Of a stretch of 21,061 nucleotides of DNA, positions 7,079 to 13,397 are shown in pieces. The translations under genes were made by a program, and so were the position numbers. The first letter of the stretch is position 1. Each line of letters begins with the position of its first letter. Below the pieces are notes generated by a model that did not search any database, was not told the DNA's origin, and saw only the letters and a list, made by a program, of their open reading frames with translations. Where the stretch lies: the NCBI GenBank assembly GCA_964632355.1, contig CAZWBW010000046.1, positions 1 through 21,061 of the forward strand. Direction: 5' to 3'. This DNA comes from JALOAP01 sp964632355 (GTDB lineage Bacteria; Chloroflexota; Dehalococcoidia; Tepidiformales; Tepidiformaceae).

Positions 7079-7549
7079 TTATTCGAACGGCAGGTCGTCC
7101 GGGTCGGTGGGTTCGCGGCTGCCACCGAAGCCCCCGTAGCCGCTGGAGGCGCCCCGGCCGCGGCCGCTGAAGCTGGTGGAGCCATCGTCCCAGCCACCGC
7201 TATCGGCACCCGGGTCCTGGCGGCTGCCAAGGAACTGGATGTTGCTGGCGATGACTTCGGTCCGGTAGTGGCGCTGGCCCTGGTCGTCGTCCCAGCTGCG
7301 GGTTTGCAGCCGGCCTTCGACGTAGAGCTGCTTGCCCTTGGTGATGTACTGGCTCAGGCGCTCGGCCTGTTCACGCCACAGGACGATGTTGAACCACTCC
7401 GTCTGCTCTTCCCAGTCGCCGCTTGCTCCGCGGCGGCGGGAATTGACGGCGAGGCTGAACTGCGCCTGGGCGGTGCCATTGGCGGTATACCGCAGTTCGG
7501 CATCGCGCCCGGCGTTTCCTATGAGCATGACTTTGTTCAGGCCGGCCAC
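7079..7549 (-). CDS. ssb: Single-stranded DNA-binding protein
   Basis: A 156-residue SSB that coats single-stranded DNA during replication, repair and recombination. The OB fold spans about residues 1-110 (LNKVMLIGNAGRDAELRY; WFNIVLWREQAERLSQYITKG; YVEGRLQTRSW). A Gly/Ser-rich flexible linker follows, ending in the acidic tip DPDDLPFE that recruits partner proteins. The start codon is GTG at 7549, supported by GGAGG about 8 bases upstream. It lies 17 bases after rpsF and ahead of rpsR, the common S6-SSB-S18 order. Such order is often linked with autoregulation of the ribosomal pair. Confidence 0.97.
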   Translation of the reverse strand: MAGLNKVMLIGNAGRDAELRYTANGTAQAQFSLAVNSRRRGASGDWEEQTEWFNIVLWREQAERLSQYITKGKQLYVEGRLQTRSWDDDQGQRHYRTEVIASNIQFLGSRQDPGADSGGWDDGSTSFSGRGRGASSGYGGFGGSREPTDPDDLPFE

Positions 7550-7566
7550 CTTACGCCCTCCTCACC

Positions 7567-8067
7567 TCAGGCGCTTGTTTCGGTTTCCGCAATACTACCG
7601 CTTTCGCTGGCAGGGGCGGGTTCAGGGGCAGCCTCGGCAGAGGCCTCCGCCTGTTCCGCCGTCGCGGCGGGTGCAGTTTCGGGCTGCGCTGCGTCAGCCG
7701 GTGCCGCTGCTTCGGCGGGCTGGGACGGCTGGGCCGCCTCGGCTTCCGCCTGGCCGCGCTGCGGCGGCGGTGCGGGGAGCTCGTCGGCGCGCACCACCAG
7801 GTACCGGAAGACGCGCTCATCGATGCGGAGGCCTGCTTCGAAGGCCCGCACCTCGGAGGGCGGCAGTTCGACGCGCGTCACCACGTAGTCGCCATCGATG
7901 ACCTTGTTGATCGGGTACGCCATCCGGCGGCGGCCCCAGTGGTCGACGCGGAGGACGCGGCCACCACGGGCTTCGACGGCGCTCGTAAGGAGCTTGACGG
8001 GCGCATCGGCGCCCTCGGATTCAGCAACAGCGAGGTCGTAGATGACCGTGACTTCGTATTCCCGCAT
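7567..8067 (-). CDS. rpsF: Ribosomal protein bS6 with long acidic/Ala-Pro C-terminal tail
   Basis: A 166-residue protein; residues 1-95 are the S6 ferredoxin-like domain (MREYEVTVIYDL; GGRVLRVDHWGRRRMAYPINK; GDYVVTRVELPPSEVRAFE). It partners bS18 on the 30S platform. Residues 96-166 form a low-complexity tail of Ala, Pro, Gln, Glu and Ser with net negative charge, longer than the usual ~95-130-residue S6. The ATG has GGAG about 6 bases upstream. It is the first gene of the seven-gene operon that ends with thrC. A structured leader precedes it (8082-8121). Confidence 0.96.
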   Translation of the reverse strand: MREYEVTVIYDLAVAESEGADAPVKLLTSAVEARGGRVLRVDHWGRRRMAYPINKVIDGDYVVTRVELPPSEVRAFEAGLRIDERVFRYLVVRADELPAPPPQRGQAEAEAAQPSQPAEAAAPADAAQPETAPAATAEQAEASAEAAPEPAPASESGSIAETETSA

Positions 8068-8081
8068 GGGTCTCCATTACA

Positions 8082-8121
8082 GCCGGCGATGGGTTTCCCC
8101 GCGTGCGGGGCGGACTCCGGC
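8082..8121 (-). promoter_or_regulatory. Candidate structured leader of rpsF
   Basis: On the transcript an outer stem GCCGG/CCGGC (8117-8121 with 8082-8086) encloses an inner stem CCCCG-CACG-CGGGG (8097-8110). The internal loops are AGTCCG and a 10-base 3' strand. It ends 14 bases before the rpsF ATG. A stem with a CCG-containing internal loop is reminiscent of the known S6:S18 autoregulatory RNA motif, but I cannot confirm a match to its consensus. Confidence 0.4.
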
Positions 8122-8131
8122 GCAAGCGTTG

Positions 8132-8160
8132 AGGGTACCGGGAAGCTGTCTCATGGGCAA
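8132..8160 (-). promoter_or_regulatory. Possible promoter of the rpsF operon
   Basis: Minus-strand TTGCCC (8155-8160) and TACCCT (8132-8137) are 17 bases apart, just upstream of the structured leader. The hexamers are only partial matches, so this is a position-based suggestion. Confidence 0.28.
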
Positions 8161-8232
8161 AAGAGGGCGCCGCTGAACGGCTTCCCCGGCGGGGTGCGGC
8201 GGGTATTCCGCGCGCGGACGGCAAACACACGT

Positions 8233-8265
8233 CGGGCCGGGAGGTGTGAACACGATCCCGGCCCG
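8233..8265 (-). terminator. Strong 10-bp inverted repeat between the XRE gene and rpsF
   Basis: CGGGCCGGGA (8233-8242) and TCCCGGCCCG (8256-8265) are perfect complements around a 13-base loop that can itself pair GTG/CAC. On the minus transcript it forms about 40 bases after the XRE stop and is followed by a modestly T-rich stretch (GTGTGTTTG). A factor-independent terminator for the XRE transcript is the most likely role; an operator is an alternative. Confidence 0.5.
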
Positions 8266-8303
8266 AAGTGGCACGAATCGCCCGGGGTGCGGGCGAACCG
8301 CGA

Positions 8304-8681
8304 TCAGTGCTTGCCGTTGGAGTTGGTTCGCCGCCAGCGGAGGTACTGCCAATAGGCGAGCAGTTCGGGCAGGTCTTCCGGGTGGCGCTCGAGTTCCGAG
8401 ATGAGTTCGGCGATGTCGCTGTCCTTCACGTACAGCATGTCGCCTTCTTCGCCGAGGAAGTAGTGGAGCGGCCGGTTGAGGATCTTGGCAACGCTCAGCA
8501 GCATGTCGATGCCAACGGAGCGCTGGCCGGCCTCATACAGGCTAATCGCGCTTTGCGTGGTGCTCAGCGCGGCGGCAAGCTGCCCCTGGCTCATCCCTGC
8601 GTCGCGTCGCGCAGCTCGGATTCGCTGGCCAAGGCTAGCCGATACGGGGGCCTTACCGTTCTCAGTCGTACCTTTGGTCAT
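8304..8681 (-). CDS. XRE-family transcriptional regulator
   Basis: A 125-residue DNA-binding protein. The Cro/CI-type helix-turn-helix spans about residues 17-72 (IRAARRDAGMSQGQLAAALSTTQSAISLYEAGQRSVGIDMLLSVAKILN). The C-terminal part (residues 75-118) is acidic then aromatic/basic (LLAYWQYLRWRR) and looks like a small dimerisation region. The ATG at 8681 has no close Shine-Dalgarno (CGGAG is 13 bases away). A good promoter lies at 8760-8788. The target is unknown. Autoregulation is plausible because short palindromes flank its promoter. Confidence 0.9.
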   Translation of the reverse strand: MTKGTTENGKAPVSASLGQRIRAARRDAGMSQGQLAAALSTTQSAISLYEAGQRSVGIDMLLSVAKILNRPLHYFLGEEGDMLYVKDSDIAELISELERHPEDLPELLAYWQYLRWRRTNSNGKH

Positions 8682-8759
8682 TTCGCTTTCGAACTCCGAA
8701 TTCCACCATTCCCAATCCCCGCCCCGGACGACGCACGCTTCCCCATGCGGTTGTGCAAT

Positions 8760-8788
8760 ACGGTACGAAGGAAGTCCGGTGGGGTCAA
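8760..8788 (-). promoter_or_regulatory. Promoter of the XRE regulator gene
   Basis: Minus-strand TTGACC (8783-8788) and TACCGT (8760-8765) are 17 bases apart. The -35 box matches five of six consensus positions. Transcription would start near 8753, leaving a ~70-base leader. A palindrome AAACG-(4 nt)-CGTTT (8798-8811) lies immediately upstream of the -35 box. Confidence 0.5.
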
Positions 8789-8832
8789 TGTTCGCGGAAA
8801 CGTAACCGTTTTTCGATATTTCAGGATTGGTT

Positions 8833-9848
8833 CTAGTACGCGAGCACCGGATCGACCACGTTCTCCAGCGGCTCGCCCGCCACAAAGTGTCGCAAATTCC
8901 GCAGAAACAGCTCCGTCGCTCGCGTCCCGTATCCTTCGACCGCCCCCGAGATATGCGGCGNNNNNNNNNNGTGATGATAACGTTCGGTAGGTCCCACAAC
9001 TCGCTCTCGGCGGGCAGCGGCTCCGGGTCGGTTACGTCGAGCGCAGCCCCGGCGATCGTGCCGTCTTTCAGCGCGCGGATGAGGGCGGGCTGATCGATCA
9101 CGGGGCCGCGGGCGATGTTGATGATGCTCGCGGTGGGCTTCATCTTCTTCAGCTCCGCCTCGCCGATCATGTGCGTCGTCTCCGGCGTAAGTGGCACGCA
9201 GAGCACCAGGTAGTCGCTTTCGGCGAGCAGCGTGTCGAGATCGGAATACGGCAGGAGCAGGTCGCAATCCGGGTCGGTCTGCCCGGGGCTGACCGTTCGG
9301 CGGCTGGCGACGACGCGCATCCCGAAGGCGCGGGCCCGGCGGGCCGTTTCGCGGCCGATGGCGCCCATCCCGGCGATGCCGATGGTCTTGCCGAGGAGTT
9401 CGGGCGTGAACCGGAAGCCCCACCGGTGTTCGACCTGGTCGCGCATCGCGTGGTGGAGCCCCTTGCACAGCATCAGCATCACGCCGATGACGTACTCGGC
9501 GATGGCCACCGAGGCCAGGCCGCTTACGTTCGTCACAACGAAGCCCCGGTTCAGCAGGCCCTGTTCGGCGAGCCGGTCGACGCCAGCGTTGATGACCTGG
9601 AACCACTTGAGGTTCTGCGCCGCGTCGAAGAACTCCTTCGGCACGCCGCCGGGCCCAAACATGATGTCGGCGCCGGCCAGCGCGCGCTTCGCTCGTTCGA
9701 GCACCTCGGCGTCGAGTTCCTGGTCGCGGCGCTGATACGCCTCCTCGGGAAAGTCGACGATCTCGATCCGCGGGTCGACTTCCTTGATGCGGCGAACGTG
9801 CTCGGGATTGAGCTTGAAGGTGATAGCAATACGAATCGGTTCGGACAC
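8833..9848 (-). CDS. D-2-hydroxyacid dehydrogenase (reading frame split only by the assembly gap)
   Basis: About 334 residues once the gap is repaired. It interconverts 2-oxo acids and D-2-hydroxy acids with NAD(P)H. The Rossmann motif GMGAIG is at residues 160-165. The catalytic Arg is in INIARG (Arg247), Glu in DPEPL (Glu276), and His in TPHISG, whose codon is 6 bases from the N-run. Ten Ns (8961-8970) put the two halves in different frames. The flanks GATATGCGGCG and GTGATGATAAC merge cleanly if they overlap by one G, which restores NVIITPHISG and gives a length divisible by three. The start is GTG at 9848, with GGAG 7 bases upstream. It follows the phosphoesterase by 16 bases. The substrate is unknown. 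Confidence 0.9.
8961..8970. other. Assembly gap (10 Ns) of wrong length
   Basis: Ten ambiguous bases within the D-2-hydroxyacid dehydrogenase gene. The coding frame on either side shows the true gap is most likely minus one base (overlapping contig ends), not ten. Confidence 0.9.
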
Positions 9849-9864
9849 GGGTGGCTCCTGCGAA

Positions 9865-10593
9865 TTACCGCCCCAGCGAGAGCCGGTCGGCAAGCACCCC
9901 GGGGAGGCCGGCTTCGCGGATGCGGCGCTGTGTGGTTGCGATATCGTACGGGACGCGAAAGAACGTGACGCGTCCTTCGTCGGTATCGAGCAGTGCCCAC
10001 GCCGCGCGCGGGTCGCCATCGCGCGGCTGGCCCACACCCCCGGGGTTCACGCAAACGGGCCCACCATCGAGTTCGAACACTTCGCCATCCCGGGGCACCG
10101 ATGGCTCGATCACGTCGCCCTGCTTGCGGACGAACATCGGGATGTGCGTGTGCCCGACGATCGAGCACGGCGTCTCCTGCCGGGCGAAGTGCTCGTTCGC
10201 GGCTTCGAAACTATCGAAGTAGCGCCAGAGCGGATCGGCCAGCGTTCCGTGGCAGCGGGTGACAGTGTCGTCTTTCTCGACGGTCGGCAGCCCGGCGAGA
10301 TACCCGGCCGTCTCCGGTGAGATCGTGCCGGCAGTCCAGCGCGCGGCGGCAGCGGCGTACGGATTGAAGTCCGAGAGGCTGAGCCTGCCGACGACTGCTG
10401 CATCGTGGTTCCCCATCACCGAGACAGTACCGGCCTCGCGGAGGCGCGCGACCACGGCCTCGGGGTCGGGCCCGTAGCCCACGATGTCGCCCATGCACCA
10501 GATGGCCTCGGCGCCGGCTTGGTGCGCCGAGACAAGAACCGCCTCGAGCGCGGGGAGGTTCGCGTGCACGTCCGAAATGAGGGCCACCTTCAT
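9865..10593 (-). CDS. YfcE/MJ0936-like metallophosphoesterase
   Basis: A 242-residue cytoplasmic calcineurin-like phosphoesterase. All metal-binding blocks are present in order: SDVHANLPALEAVL (Asp8, His10), GDIVGYGPDP, GNHDA, CHGTLADPLWRYFDS and GHTHIPMF. These families hydrolyse phosphodiesters or phosphomonoesters using two metal ions. The ATG at 10593 is chosen because MKVALISDVH is the family N-terminus. There is no Shine-Dalgarno, but TAGGCT lies 7 bases upstream, suggesting a leaderless or nearly leaderless mRNA. It is divergent from queC and upstream of the dehydrogenase. The natural substrate is not deducible. Confidence 0.9.
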   Translation of the reverse strand: MKVALISDVHANLPALEAVLVSAHQAGAEAIWCMGDIVGYGPDPEAVVARLREAGTVSVMGNHDAAVVGRLSLSDFNPYAAAAARWTAGTISPETAGYLAGLPTVEKDDTVTRCHGTLADPLWRYFDSFEAANEHFARQETPCSIVGHTHIPMFVRKQGDVIEPSVPRDGEVFELDGGPVCVNPGGVGQPRDGDPRAAWALLDTDEGRVTFFRVPYDIATTQRRIREAGLPGVLADRLSLGR

Positions 10594-10600
10594 GCGCGGG

Positions 10601-10606
10601 AGCCTA
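10601..10606 (-). promoter_or_regulatory. -10 hexamer TAGGCT 7 bases before the phosphoesterase ATG
   Basis: The minus-strand TAGGCT fits TANNNT, and its spacing puts transcription start at or within a few bases of the ATG. No -35 is visible; the palindrome at 10616-10634 occupies that position. Confidence 0.4.
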
Positions 10607-10615
10607 CCACCCCGC

Positions 10616-10634
10616 GGCGGCACCTCGTGCCGCC
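10616..10634. promoter_or_regulatory. Perfect palindrome in the divergent queC control region
   Basis: GGCGGCAC-CTC-GTGCCGCC has two perfect 8-bp arms around three bases. It lies between the -10 hexamers of the phosphoesterase (10601-10606) and queC (10661-10666), over the -35 position of the former. An operator for a dimeric regulator is the natural reading; a simple GC-rich hairpin is the alternative. Confidence 0.45.
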
Positions 10635-10660
10635 CGAGCTCGCCACGCGCGGCCGCCGAG

Positions 10661-10666
10661 TACAAT
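10661..10666 (+). promoter_or_regulatory. -10 hexamer TACAAT 9 bases before the queC ATG
   Basis: TACAAT matches five of six consensus positions in an otherwise very GC-rich region. The ATG follows 9 bases later with no Shine-Dalgarno between, so the mRNA leader would be about 0-3 bases. Confidence 0.55.
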
Positions 10667-10675
10667 CGACGCGTA

Positions 10676-11404
10676 ATGCAGGCTGTTGTACTCCTCTCCG
10701 GCGGGCTCGATTCGACGACGGTGGCCACCCATGCCGTGCGCGAAGGCCACGAGGTGCGTGCGATCAGCGTCGCCTACGGGCAGCGGCACGACCGCGAACT
10801 CCAATCGGCACGCAAAGTCGCGGAGGCGCTCGGGATCCCGCTGCTGGAAGCCAACGCCTCGTTCTACTCGAAGGTCGCGGCGTATTCGGCGCTCACCTCG
10901 AAGGACGCCTTCGACCTCCCGGCCGACCGCTCCACGGGCGACATGGCGAAGGATGTGCCGATTACCTACGTCCCGCTGCGAAACACCTTCTTCGTGACGG
11001 TGGCTGCGGCGGCGCTCGAAAGCTGGCTCCTCTCGCTCATCGAACAGGAGGGGCGCGACCCAAAGTCGCTCAGCGGCGCCGTCTACGTCGGCGCGAACGC
11101 CATCGACTATTCGGGCTACCCGGATTGCCGGCCGGAGTTCTACGAGGCGCTCGAACGGGTGCTCCACCTTGGGAGCAAGGTCGGGAGCGCGTACGGTGTG
11201 CCACTTCGCATCGAAGCGCCAATCATTCGCATGTCGAAGGCCGACATCGTGCGCCATGCCGTCGAACTCGGCGCACCGCTCGAGCACACGTGGAGTTGCT
11301 ACGCCGGCGGCGAACGGCCCTGCGGCACCTGCGATTCGTGCCTGCTGCGCGCCGCGGGATTCGCCGAAGCCGGTGTCGCCGACCCTGCGCTGACCACGGG
11401 CTGA
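10676..11404 (+). CDS. queC: 7-cyano-7-deazaguanine (preQ0) synthase
   Basis: A 242-residue ATP-dependent enzyme that converts 7-carboxy-7-deazaguanine and ammonia to preQ0, used for queuosine (or other 7-deazaguanine) modification. The PP-loop SGGLDSTT is at residues 8-15. ITYVPLRNTFF, YVGANAIDYSGYPDCRPEF and the C-terminal zinc site (CYAGGERPCGTCDSC) are all present. The start is set by VVLLSGGLDS near the N-terminus and the nearby TACAAT. Its TGA overlaps the queE ATG (TGATG), so the two are translationally coupled. queD and folE are not in the window. No preQ1 riboswitch precedes it. Confidence 0.97.
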   Translation: MQAVVLLSGGLDSTTVATHAVREGHEVRAISVAYGQRHDRELQSARKVAEALGIPLLEANASFYSKVAAYSALTSKDAFDLPADRSTGDMAKDVPITYVPLRNTFFVTVAAAALESWLLSLIEQEGRDPKSLSGAVYVGANAIDYSGYPDCRPEFYEALERVLHLGSKVGSAYGVPLRIEAPIIRMSKADIVRHAVELGAPLEHTWSCYAGGERPCGTCDSCLLRAAGFAEAGVADPALTTG

Positions 11405-12114
11405 TGGATACGCTGCTGCTTTCCCGCATGCCCTCGGGCGAACCCGAGATCTTCTCCTCGGTGCAGGGCGAAGGGGTGTCGGCCGGGCTGCCCAGCACGT
11501 TCGTGCGGCTGGCCATTTGCAACCTGCGCTGCACGTGGTGCGACACCGCCTACACGTGGGACTGGACCCGGTATCGCCGCGAAGAGCAGGTCACTGAGCG
11601 AACGCCCGGCGAGGTCGCCGCGGCGATAACGGCCCGGGCGCCACGCAACGTCGTCATCACGGGCGGCGAACCGCTCATCCAGCGGCGAACGCTGGCGCCG
11701 CTCGCGGTGGAACTCCGGGATCGCGGCTACCGCATCGAGGTCGAGACCAACGGGACAATTCGGCCCGGCGAACTCGAACCCTTCGTCGACCAGTGGAACG
11801 TGTCACCGAAGCTGTCGCACTCGGGGAACGAGGGTCTGCGGCGGCTGAATCCCGAATCGCTCACGGAGTTCGCGCGGCTCGAAAACGCGTTCTTCAAGTT
11901 TGTCGTTCAGCGCGAGTCGGACCTCGACGAGGTGGCCGAACTGCGGGACACGTATCGCATTCCCCCGGCGCGCATCGTGCTCATGCCCGAAGGTCGCACG
12001 GCCGCCGAACTCGGGGAGCGCAGCCCCTGGCTCGCCGAACGCTGCACCGAACTCGGGTACCGCTTCAGCAGCCGGCTCCACATCCTCATCTGGGGCGACA
12101 AGCGCGGCGTTTAG
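11404..12114 (+). CDS. queE: 7-carboxy-7-deazaguanine synthase (radical SAM)
   Basis: A 236-residue radical-SAM enzyme that rearranges 6-carboxytetrahydropterin to 7-carboxy-7-deazaguanine, the step feeding QueC. The cluster motif CNLRCTWC (Cys39, Cys43, Cys46) has the standard CX3CX2C spacing. The SAM-contact motif GGEP is at 87-90, ETNG near 110, and the N-terminal substrate segment is IFSSVQGEGVSAGLPSTFVR. The end is normal for the family. Its TAG overlaps the TAA of the convergent small gene in TTAG (12111-12114). Confidence 0.96.
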   Translation: MDTLLLSRMPSGEPEIFSSVQGEGVSAGLPSTFVRLAICNLRCTWCDTAYTWDWTRYRREEQVTERTPGEVAAAITARAPRNVVITGGEPLIQRRTLAPLAVELRDRGYRIEVETNGTIRPGELEPFVDQWNVSPKLSHSGNEGLRRLNPESLTEFARLENAFFKFVVQRESDLDEVAELRDTYRIPPARIVLMPEGRTAAELGERSPWLAERCTELGYRFSSRLHILIWGDKRGV

Positions 12115-12302
12115 CGGCGTTCCCCGGTGGTCGCGAAGAGGATGAGCTGCCCGCACAGCCCGCACAGCTTTCGCCCGGAAATTCGCTGCGGGCCACCCGC
12201 GAACACGGCCTGGAGTTCTTCCTCCGGGTGCACGCACCAGCCCGGCGGGTCGAGGCGCTCAGCGCTGGCTTCGAGCTCACGAACAGAACGTATGTTCGAC
12301 AT
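12111..12302 (-). CDS. Small protein with a CxxC motif, possible zinc ribbon
   Basis: A 63-residue protein I do not recognise. Cysteines occur as WCVHP (Cys23) and KLCGLCG (Cys47, Cys50); with His25 these could hold one zinc ion. The sequence is otherwise mixed polar, with no membrane helix. The codon third positions are mostly G or C, consistent with real coding. An AGG-containing site lies about 8 bases before the ATG. It is convergent with queE, sharing overlapping stops, and divergent from the ureohydrolase. A function cannot be assigned. Confidence 0.55.
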   Translation of the reverse strand: MSNIRSVRELEASAERLDPPGWCVHPEEELQAVFAGGPQRISGRKLCGLCGQLILFATTGERR

Positions 12303-12376
12303 GGTTCAAACCTGACACGCCACGGCCCGATTGCCGAGGGGCAGGTGTCACCTCCTGTCGCGCCGCCGCTCCGTGC

Positions 12377-12404
12377 CCCGCCCCGGCGGGCAATTCCGTA
12401 GACT
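12377..12404 (+). promoter_or_regulatory. Candidate leaderless promoter of the ureohydrolase with adjacent palindrome
   Basis: TAGACT (12399-12404) lies exactly 6 bases before the ATG at 12411, the spacing expected when transcription starts at the start codon. CCCGCC-CC-GGCGGG (12377-12390) sits over the -35 position. No Shine-Dalgarno is present. In DNA this GC-rich the palindrome alone is weak evidence. Confidence 0.4.
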
Positions 12405-12410
12405 GCCGCC

Positions 12411-13397
12411 ATGCAGAACCCGGATGGCATCCCTGCTTTCGGCGGCATCTCGACGTTCCTCCACCTCCCCTGGGCAGCCGACGCGGAGGCGCTGCGCGAG
12501 GCGGCGCCCGATGTCGCGATCGTCGGTGCGCCGTTCGACGTGGCGGTGACCCACCGGCCGGGCGCGCGGTTCGGGCCGCGGGCGATTCGCGCCGCCAGCT
12601 ATCTGACCGCTGACTCGCTCTACCACCTCGGCCTGCGCATTGACCCGCTGGAGTACCTGGAGGCAGTCGATGCGGGCGACGCGATGACCTACCCCGGCGA
12701 CATCGAGCGGAGCCACGACGCGATCCGCGAGAAGTTGCGGGAGGTGTACGAGGCCGTCCCCGGAGTCGTGCCGTTCATCCTCGGCGGTGACCACTCGATC
12801 ACCTACCCGGCCGCCAGCGTCGTCGCCGAACACCATGGGCGGCGCGTCGGCATCGTGCACTTCGACGCCCACGCCGACACCGCCGACGAATCGTGGGGCG
12901 TGAGCCTGAGCCACGGGACACCGATGCGGCGGCTCATCGAGGACGGGTACGTCGCGGGGAAGAATTTCGTGCAGGTAGGCCTGCGCGGGTACTGGCCGCC
13001 GCCCGATGTTATCCAGTGGATGGAAGCGCACGGCCTTCGCGCACACTTCATGAGCGAAATCGAAGAACGCGGCTTCGACGCCGTCCTGCACGACGCGATC
13101 GAAGAGGCGCTCGACGGCGCGGACATGATCTACCTTTCGGTGGACGTGGACGTGATGGACCCCGCGTTCGCGCCCGGGACCGGGACACCCGAACCCGGCG
13201 GGCTTTCTGCGCGCGAACTCCTTCGTGCTGTCCGCGAAATCGTTCTCGAAGTGGAACTCGCCGGGCTCGACGTGGTCGAAGTCTCGCCGCCCTACGACCC
13301 CGCGGGCATCACCGCGGAGGCTGCGCACCGGGTGTGCCTCGAGGCGCTGAGCGCGCTGGCGTACCGAAAGCGCGAACAGGCGGGGCTGGCCAGGTGA
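12411..13397 (+). CDS. speB: Agmatinase-like ureohydrolase
   Basis: A 328-residue manganese enzyme of the arginase/agmatinase superfamily that releases urea from a guanidino compound, classically agmatine to putrescine. The metal ligands are visible: GGDHS (His128), FDAHAD (Asp152, His154, Asp156) and SVDVDVMDP (Asp245, Asp247), followed by GTGTPEPGG. The N-terminal GAPFDVAVTHRPGARFGPRAIR is typical of agmatinases and related guanidino-acid hydrolases. The true substrate (agmatine, guanidinobutyrate or another) cannot be told from motifs. The TGA overlaps the GTG start of the DUF192 gene (GTGA). Confidence 0.9.
   Translation: MQNPDGIPAFGGISTFLHLPWAADAEALREAAPDVAIVGAPFDVAVTHRPGARFGPRAIRAASYLTADSLYHLGLRIDPLEYLEAVDAGDAMTYPGDIERSHDAIREKLREVYEAVPGVVPFILGGDHSITYPAASVVAEHHGRRVGIVHFDAHADTADESWGVSLSHGTPMRRLIEDGYVAGKNFVQVGLRGYWPPPDVIQWMEAHGLRAHFMSEIEERGFDAVLHDAIEEALDGADMIYLSVDVDVMDPAFAPGTGTPEPGGLSARELLRAVREIVLEVELAGLDVVEVSPPYDPAGITAEAAHRVCLEALSALAYRKREQAGLAR

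Noticed and set aside
4370..7888. A 1172-codon open frame on the plus strand
   Set aside because: It is antisense to hom, the foldase, rpsR, ssb and rpsF, all well-conserved genes. Long antisense frames are common in GC-rich DNA, and its translation is low-complexity without any domain.
8833..9848. A frameshifted or pseudogene dehydrogenase
   Set aside because: The frame change coincides exactly with the 10 Ns and disappears when the contig ends are overlapped by one base, so it is an assembly artefact.
10594..10675. A preQ1 riboswitch before queC
   Set aside because: The space between the TACAAT hexamer and the ATG is only 9 bases, and no preQ1 aptamer pattern is visible.
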